Positions 56,928 through 64,000 of a stretch of 64,000 nt of DNA are shown one piece after another. Within the stretch, counting starts at the first letter, position 1; the number at the start of each line of letters is the position of its first letter. The notes beneath the pieces were generated by a model, which saw only the letters and a list, made by a program, of their open reading frames with translations, was not told the DNA's origin and ran no database searches. A program made the position numbers and the translations under genes. The DNA is from Gorsachius magnificus (lineage: Eukaryota > Chordata > Aves > Pelecaniformes > Ardeidae): NCBI GenBank assembly GCA_034008185.1, contig CM067086.1, forward strand, positions 18,658,007 to 18,722,006. The letters run 5' to 3'.

Positions 56928-59900
56928 CCCGTTCTGAGACCGAGTGCATTTTAATGCGTATGTAGATATACACTACGCAATGTGCCAAGCCGCTGAGCTC
57001 GCTTGCTCTGTATTTCTGTGCTGCTTTTAAGGTCTCTTTGAAAGCAGTTGCACAACGTATCTTTCAAATACATCCATCTTTTTCATTTTCTTGGGGTCTT
57101 TTAGTCATTTTCCTTTACTACTCCTTATGGTACAATTTTTGTTTATTAGAGCAAGACTGAAAACATCCAAATTAAATCAACTCTCATATGTTTTTTCTCA
57201 ATAAGAATAGAATATCCATTTTTTTTCAGTTTTGCAAAATTATTATAAATCCATCTAACTGGGTAGATGTCCCCAAAGAAAAGTCCAGATGATGTTTCAA
57301 CCACATTCCGGTTTCCGAGCAATCCTACTACAGGCACCATGCTGCTTCTGATCTCATCCACCGTCTTTCCTCACAGTATTCAGTGGTGTGTATTTCAACC
57401 CAGGTGTAGGAAAGCACTTGTACATATGGGTTATCTCTGAGATAAGAAACCCTGAAATGATCTGGTCCATAAGAGATAGAACATTCAGGAACTCACAAAA
57501 CAGAACCCAGAAAAAGCAAATATTTGTTACAGCTGTGAACCTAGTCTGGTATCACCACCAGAGTGCTACAAATAGTCGCATACAAAAACTGAACCTACCA
57601 AGTTCTTCTTGTCTGCTTTTTTCCTTCTCCCTGCAAGAAATCACAAACTAGTTCAGTCACAAATTTTTCAAAGCCAAACACAAGATTGGGTAGTTTCCAC
57701 ATTTTCAAAGGAAAATGACAATTTTATGCATATTCACGTTTTGTACCATAACCTTTTTTCCACAGGCAAAAATGTATTGAAAGTTCTATTTCAGGCAAAA
57801 TGGCAAACCAAGAGACAGAGATTCTTTTCCTTTTTTAAAGATACTGCAGTCAAGTGCTCAAATCTCTGTACAGGGAAAAAAAAAAAGTTGGCTTCTCTTT
57901 TCTTTCCTTCGGAGACTTGCCTGCCTTCCTACCCTCCCCCTCCCCATCGGGCTGCAGTGGAAAGACAAAAGCTGAGACCCTGCTCCTATAATAGTCGATG
58001 GCAAAATTTCTATGAGGTCTGAATTTCACCCAAACTGCCGAGTCCTGCAGCAACCACAGAAATCGGTGACTGTTGCCTAAAGAAGGAAGGATCCACATTT
58101 TTTATTAGATCATTGGGAAAGTACTAAGGATTAATCCTGCTAAAAGCACTGTTTTCTGTTAGGAGCCTGATCCTCCCGAATATGCAAGTAATTGACTTTT
58201 TAGTTCAACTGATATAAAGGGTACAATTCAGGGTTTGGGGTTTATTTTAGCTTCCTGATAAAAAATAAAGCATAAATATATCAAAAAAAAAAAAATCAGA
58301 GCTAAAATGAAATGCTTTGGAATGAAGCACATGTTAAAAAAAAAAAAGAAAACCGGGAAGAGAAAGGGTATGTTCAGAGAAATCCTGACTGACGTACGTC
58401 CCTTCAGAACCCTAGTGGTTAGGTCGGTCACTGAGAAGACTCCGTTTCAATCCTTCCCTTTCTTGAAAGGATCTGAAGGGCTTCTACAGAAAGCACTAAA
58501 CCCACCAGGATACACGATGGCAGGGATGCTATACGATTGCCTCATATATCACTGCAATTCCACTGTGCATAAAAAGTCAATGATCTTTGAAGCCAGCATC
58601 GGAAGTATCTTTTCTCTGAGACCAGTATCCTAACCATGAGGTTCTTTGAGTCTTATTTTACATTTCCAATCTCACTGAATATTTATTCTATATGTAGTGG
58701 AGCACCACCTACAAGACAGATGGGAAGCTCGTCTCACCTCGCCCTCTCCATTATTTTATGCTGTGGAGCTTAGGGCAGTCAGGGCAGTCTCCCTACAGAA
58801 GGGAGACAAAGATTTCATTTTTCTTGGATTGAGGAGAATACTGAACCTAGCACTCCATAAATATGAACAAATATGCTTTTACTACAATAGTGGGGAAAAA
58901 AGGGATTACTATGACTTATTTTCAGTCCAAACTTTTTCTCAAATGCAGCAAGAAATTGAAATATTTTCTTGATAACCAGAACAGCAATATCGGTGGACAG
59001 TAGTACATCCCCAAAAGTTTATCCAGACCTAGAAGTGATCACCAAAAGGAGATGGGGATCAGCATCACCAAAAATGAAACATTCTCCCCCAAAAGATATA
59101 TAACATTTTCTCAGCAGGAAACAGAGAGAAATATTTTAGCATTGTAGGTAAGCAGAGAAAGAGGATATCTACAGGTATCTGTAGAGAGGATGCCCACAGA
59201 GATCTATAGATCTAGAGTCTGTAATTTAAAAAGTGTACCTAGCCATTTTCTCAAGAACAGATGGAAATACTTGTTAACAAAGCTTGAGGGAAAGAAAACG
59301 TCTTACATCTCCATTCGTTTCAAAGGCATTACAATTACATACCTACTTTGGAACAACTCTGTCACAAATACTGCATTATCTGTAAATTATCAACCTGCCT
59401 TCCAACTGTAAAAATCACAAAATCTACTTATAGATTAGAAAATACTTCCAGATTGTTTGTTTTGGATATTATATGTGATCTCTCTACTACCATGTCTAAC
59501 AATATCCTTTCATTCCTATTAACTTCTTAAATGCTGACTAGCTTTTCTCAAATGCGTATATGGAATATCAGTACATTTGAATGCACAACATTCAAAAGGT
59601 AGGGGTAAAAACCAGGTGTGAAGTCCACAATCATTCTATTTTATCTGCTTGTGCGAGTTAGTCTGTGTGTCTAGAATCTCTTTGTCTACAGAAATACTTG
59701 GAGAATTACCAAATCAGTTATAAAGTTATCCTTATATTATACTAAGGATGGAGAACCAAAGAGATAGATAGAAAAAATGTGAAACCAGGCAGATGACCCA
59801 CTACACATAGTGACCTGCAAGGTAAATCTGAATTGGATCACAAATGACCTAACTAGGTCTGAAATGAGTCTCGTGGTCTTTCTGATCCTTGATGGACGTT

Positions 59901-62900
59901 TGTCTATGTCACAAAAGACACCATACAGTTTGGCACAATTTGACAGAACTGACATTTTCAGAGAGGCTTATTGCTTGGCAAAGCACAGGTATCGTAGGTC
60001 AGAGTAAGTTGTATTGGCTGATCTGCTACATGCAAGGTTGCATGGCAACTGCCAAAAGCTGTCTAGCATCAACAGTGCTTCCTTTCCAAGAAAAATTTAA
60101 GTAATGAAACATCCCAGCATATGGATGAAAGAAATGTTATTTTACAGGTCAGTCAGCTACATGCACCTGGTTATTCAGAGGCAAGAATAAGCTTTCTGCG
60201 CTGGTATATACAACCCTCAAAATATTTTATGTGGAAAATTTTGCTGCTTCTGTAAAACAATTTTGTCATTTGCTGCACACATCAAACTCGATTTAACTTG
60301 CTTAAAAGTCACATGCTGATATCCTTAATATATATAATGTCTTCATTTTACTTTCCAAATGGATGGGACAAAATTAAAACAGGAAAGAGGGAAAAAATCA
60401 TATTAGTGGCAACTTATCCCATTGCAAATGCAATATTTGTGTAATTGTGTATAATCATTTAAAGTATAATTTAATACATCCCTTTAACAACCCACAAATT
60501 ATCACTTGACAACTAGAAATAATAGGTCTTTTTGTTAAAAACCGAAAGCATGTGAAGACTAAAGGTTAAACAGGTCTTTTCATCATGATAAATCACTGGT
60601 TAATGAGCCTGGTATTGTTGGGTATTATACTTGCTCACTTTAATGCCATTACCTTCTGGTTGTAAAGCTGACACTACTAATGATCTTCATTCTTTGAACT
60701 TTTCCACAATATTGACTGGTTGCATAGAGCAGATGTTACTTGGATTTGACTGCAAAAGTGGCAATTCTTCTCAGGCTTGGACTGGCCCTGAAAAGAATGA
60801 TACTGAACACAAAGTATTTTGATATCTCGAAGTCAAGCGATTCTTCTCTAAGTGTCAACCACTACTCGTGCAGTTTCTTGGTATCACACAAAAATCAACC
60901 ACAGATAAGATATAAATAGTCTTCATCTATTTTCTGCAGTTCCTTTTTTAAAAAAAAAAAACTTGTAATAACATAATGAACCAATACAATAAATTTCGTA
61001 TCTAGTCTCTGTTGTTGTACCCATAACTTCTCCTGCATTACAGCATTCACAAGTAAAAAAACCTTTCAGTTCTGCATTTCACAGCTTTTCTTGGTTTTGA
61101 CTGAAGGACACTGAGGTCGCCAGGAGCCGTATTAGTGTGCCAAGTGCTAACAAAATAGGATGCAGAAGGCTTGCACACATATGTTTGTGTACCCACATCC
61201 ATCACTTTTTCTCCCAGGGGGGAGGAGGTCGAGCCGAGCCCAGTCCCCCTTCACTAACAGGAGGTTATGAGAAGTAATTACTTGACACCTCTTCAAAATA
61301 CAAGGGCTGACTATTTGTGTGATGCACTAAGTTCAAATAAACTCGATTTAGGAGCAAGATGGAAGACGTAAGGGTAAGAAAGCAAGAATAAACATGGAAG
61401 CTTCGTGTTTATCCCCATTCCTTTCTCCTCCTGACCTTGCCCTTTTCTTGCATCTCTTCCTGCCCTGTTCCTGATGCTACTGGATTCTATACTTACAAAA
61501 TGTGGACCGCAGGGCAAAATTCAAACCTCAGGAAGGCAGAGGAAGTTTTACATCAAGTTCTTGGCCAGGAGGATTTTCCTCCATCATAGAACAGAAATGG
61601 GAACAACTGAACTCACCATGCCCAAAGTGAAACCTCAGGCCATTGCACCCTTCGCACACACATTCTTTGTATACTTCGGGCAGCAGCAAGCACAAAATTT
61701 GCAGTTTAGCTTACATAAAGGCCATATTCTGCCCCCGTTGCAACACTATGTTATGCCTCGTGGACTTTAGGGACTTCTAGATTCTTTCCTACTTTTGCTT
61801 ACGTGAGGGTTTGTTCTTCTTCTCTTCCAGTGAATTTTGGTAGAACGGAAAATGAGGATGTGATTGATTTTATAAATATCTTTGAGGTGATGGAGTTAAG
61901 GTTCATGTGAGGTGAATGAAGAAGCCACCAATTTCTCTAAAGAAAGCAATAAATACTAAAATCTCCGTACCAAATAAATCCAAGCTCCAAAAGGCATTTT
62001 ACATGTACTGCTAACAACTCACTGGTGCCTAAAAAATTATTAATTTTTCTTCTTAAGTGATTAATGAAAGTTTAATTCTGAAGGTTTAATCCTTAACCTG
62101 CATGGGAAGATAAAGAAACTTTTCAATAATATTAATCCCACAATATAAAAAAGTGAGCATGAACATATTTCCTGCCTGTCACCTCTGATTCTACCGAACT
62201 CAGTCGTATTGAGAGAAATACTTTTCATATACTATGTCTATCACACCAGCAGCTGAGGCTATCTGAGTTGCTAAGAGGGTCTCTCTCTCAAGAACTTGGA
62301 GCTACTCGCATACAGGATAAAATCCTGAACAAGTCAACCAAAGCATCAACCAAAAAAAAAAAAAAATTACTTGAGAAGGAATTAGGTAGACACGATTCAT
62401 TTATTTAATGGGGGGTGGGACGTGGTCTTTAGTAACTCCACAGGTAGCAACCTGAGTATTTCTTACCTGAAAGATGTCCTCTCCAACAGTATAGAATACA
62501 CCTCTGCCTAGCACGGGCCCTGTCCTAGCGTCAGAGGAAAACTGTCACTCGTCCCAGCTTGCGGTTAGGAGAAACATTTTTAAAGCCATTTGCAAAGTTG
62601 CTGTTAGATAATCTAAACATCTATTTATCTATCATATCTTTCCATTATCCGAACTGCCTTCTTGCCAAAACCCAGGTTAGTTTACGCTATAGAGATATAA
62701 ATCCTCTCGTACTCAGGCTTTATCATACACACAGAACAAGAATTTTCATTTGAACAATATTTACTTGTTAGTGCAGCCAATTTGTTTCTATTTTAGTAGC
62801 TACAATGTGTGGTTTTCATCATGTACAAATTAGTCAGAAGTACTTTGAAAGGCGTGTTTTTGATAAAATGGCCTTTTAAAAAATCATTTTTACTGTGGGT

Positions 62901-64000
62901 AGTATCAACATTTTTTTCCTTTTGCTTATCAGTTTAAGTTTTTCCCATTTTGTTGATGAAAATAATAAAAATAATAGTGACTACTGCCATGAATAAAGCC
63001 CTTTGAATCTTGTGGACCCCACACAAATGCTCCATGTATTTTAAGATTCTTTTTCAACCCATTTCACTCCTATTCTTTGATGCCAGTATTGCAAACTGCA
63101 CACTCACTCCCTGTGTATTGTTCTCAGACAGCCTTTATTTTTGCCATAAAAATCTTTCATTTTTAGGAGCTATTTCTGAATTTTTTTCTTGGATGAGATG
63201 CAAGACTAGCTGAACATCTGTACTCCTTTGGACATTCAGATATAGTTTATTACCATGTAATCAGAGCACTTCTACAGTATTTGGGCCGCTAAAAATCATT
63301 AGTGGTAAACACTTCAGCACAAGCTAATGCAAATTATCTAAGAAAGGTTTTGTCAGACAAACCGTATTTCCCCCAGAGGCAAACCCATTGGGAGTAGTGG
63401 TTTCACAGAAGGTGGGTAACTTCTTTAATCAAAGATATTAACTCCTTCCATATTTCTGCCTCTACATCCTAAGTAACTCCACGGCCTAATTTACGTGTCT
63501 TGATATTGAAAAGCAGAGCTGCGCATCAGGTAATTTCCCTGAAGCTGCCTATCTTGGCTTCAGGGTCTGCTCTCTCTTGACAAAACGCCTCTTTCACAGA
63601 ATCCTCAATCTCTACTAGCAGATTTGTGATTTAAACAGTGGCATCTGACTTTGTTCATACTCCCATTTTAATCAAGCCCATGATTCCCACTTATCTTGCC
63701 TCCCAAAATCATGAATCCAAATTAAAGTAGCATGCTTATAAGAACTGTAACAAGTAGTACCTTAGCTTACTTATTTCACGATTTCTTTAGGCAGAAGTTT
63801 TATTGCAAGGAAAAAAAAGTCTATATAATTGTGTGTGTCTGTCTCTCTACAATGTTCTATGTGCAACACAGTGTGATGCAAAATATTCATTTAATATACT
63901 TTCTCATACTTCTATAAAAGTCCAGGAGAAGCTCTGGACTGGCAGCAGAACTGGCTGAAAAGACTTTCAGGCAATCTAATAGAAAGCTTTCCCCAGAATA

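Larger units (their letters stand above)
51870..64000. other. Intergenic region, no recognised gene
   Basis: AT-rich, low in repeats. Apart from the CR1 fragments at 52268-52535 and 55468-55515, a G-rich patch at 56894-56927 and the candidate elements at 52910-53310 and 55190-55390, I see nothing from 55,520 to 64,000 except short open frames. The longest, 137 codons at 57609-58022, is not recognisable. Confidence 0.65.

Noticed and set aside
59197..59212. AGATCTATAGATCT palindrome
   Set aside because: A 14-bp palindrome is expected several times by chance in a window this size.

Overview
The window is vertebrate nuclear DNA, almost certainly from a bird. It carries short, 5'-truncated CR1 LINE copies whose 3' ends have the typical avian wording (ATAGAATCATAGAATG next to GGTTGGAAGGGACC). 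Repeat density is low, introns are a few kilobases or less, and there is one compact CpG island. No bacterial-type genes, rRNA, tRNA or CRISPR arrays are visible.

Positions 1-19,890 hold the 5' half of one gene on the minus strand, PRMT3 (protein arginine N-methyltransferase 3). I placed nine coding exons by translating them and checking every GT/AG boundary and phase: 19857-19890, 19501-19638, 18729-18811, 17240-17289, 15870-15972, 14007-14160, 10728-10869, 7561-7626 and 1153-1274. They cover the acidic N-terminus, the C2H2 zinc finger, the linker and alpha-helical segment, the YFSSY region and SAM-binding motif I. The rest of the methyltransferase core lies beyond position 1. Exon 2 has an apparent 1-nt frameshift in its GAG-repeat tract. 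The CpG-island promoter (about 19,330-20,180) has CRE, E-box, ETS, Sp1 and YY1 motifs. The tiny first intron is mostly a 23-bp polypurine/polypyrimidine minisatellite.

Positions 20,200-64,000 contain no gene I can recognise. They hold scattered CR1 fragments, simple repeats, a 15-bp minisatellite (51.49-51.87 kb), CTCF-like motifs near 31.6 and 47.5 kb, and several stretches rich in homeodomain and POU motifs that look like candidate conserved non-coding elements. In mammals the order is NAV2-DBX1-HTATIP2-PRMT3-SLC6A5-NELL1, so this is plausibly the interval between PRMT3 and the developmental homeobox gene DBX1. That placement is an inference, because neither DBX1 nor HTATIP2 exons were seen.

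I found no convincing new biological system. The observations most worth checking are the PRMT3 exon-2 frameshift, the minisatellite intron 1, a perfect 28-bp palindrome in intron 8, the CTCF-like dyad at 31.6 kb, the 15-bp repeat with open frames, and an exon-like segment at 28.0-28.25 kb.
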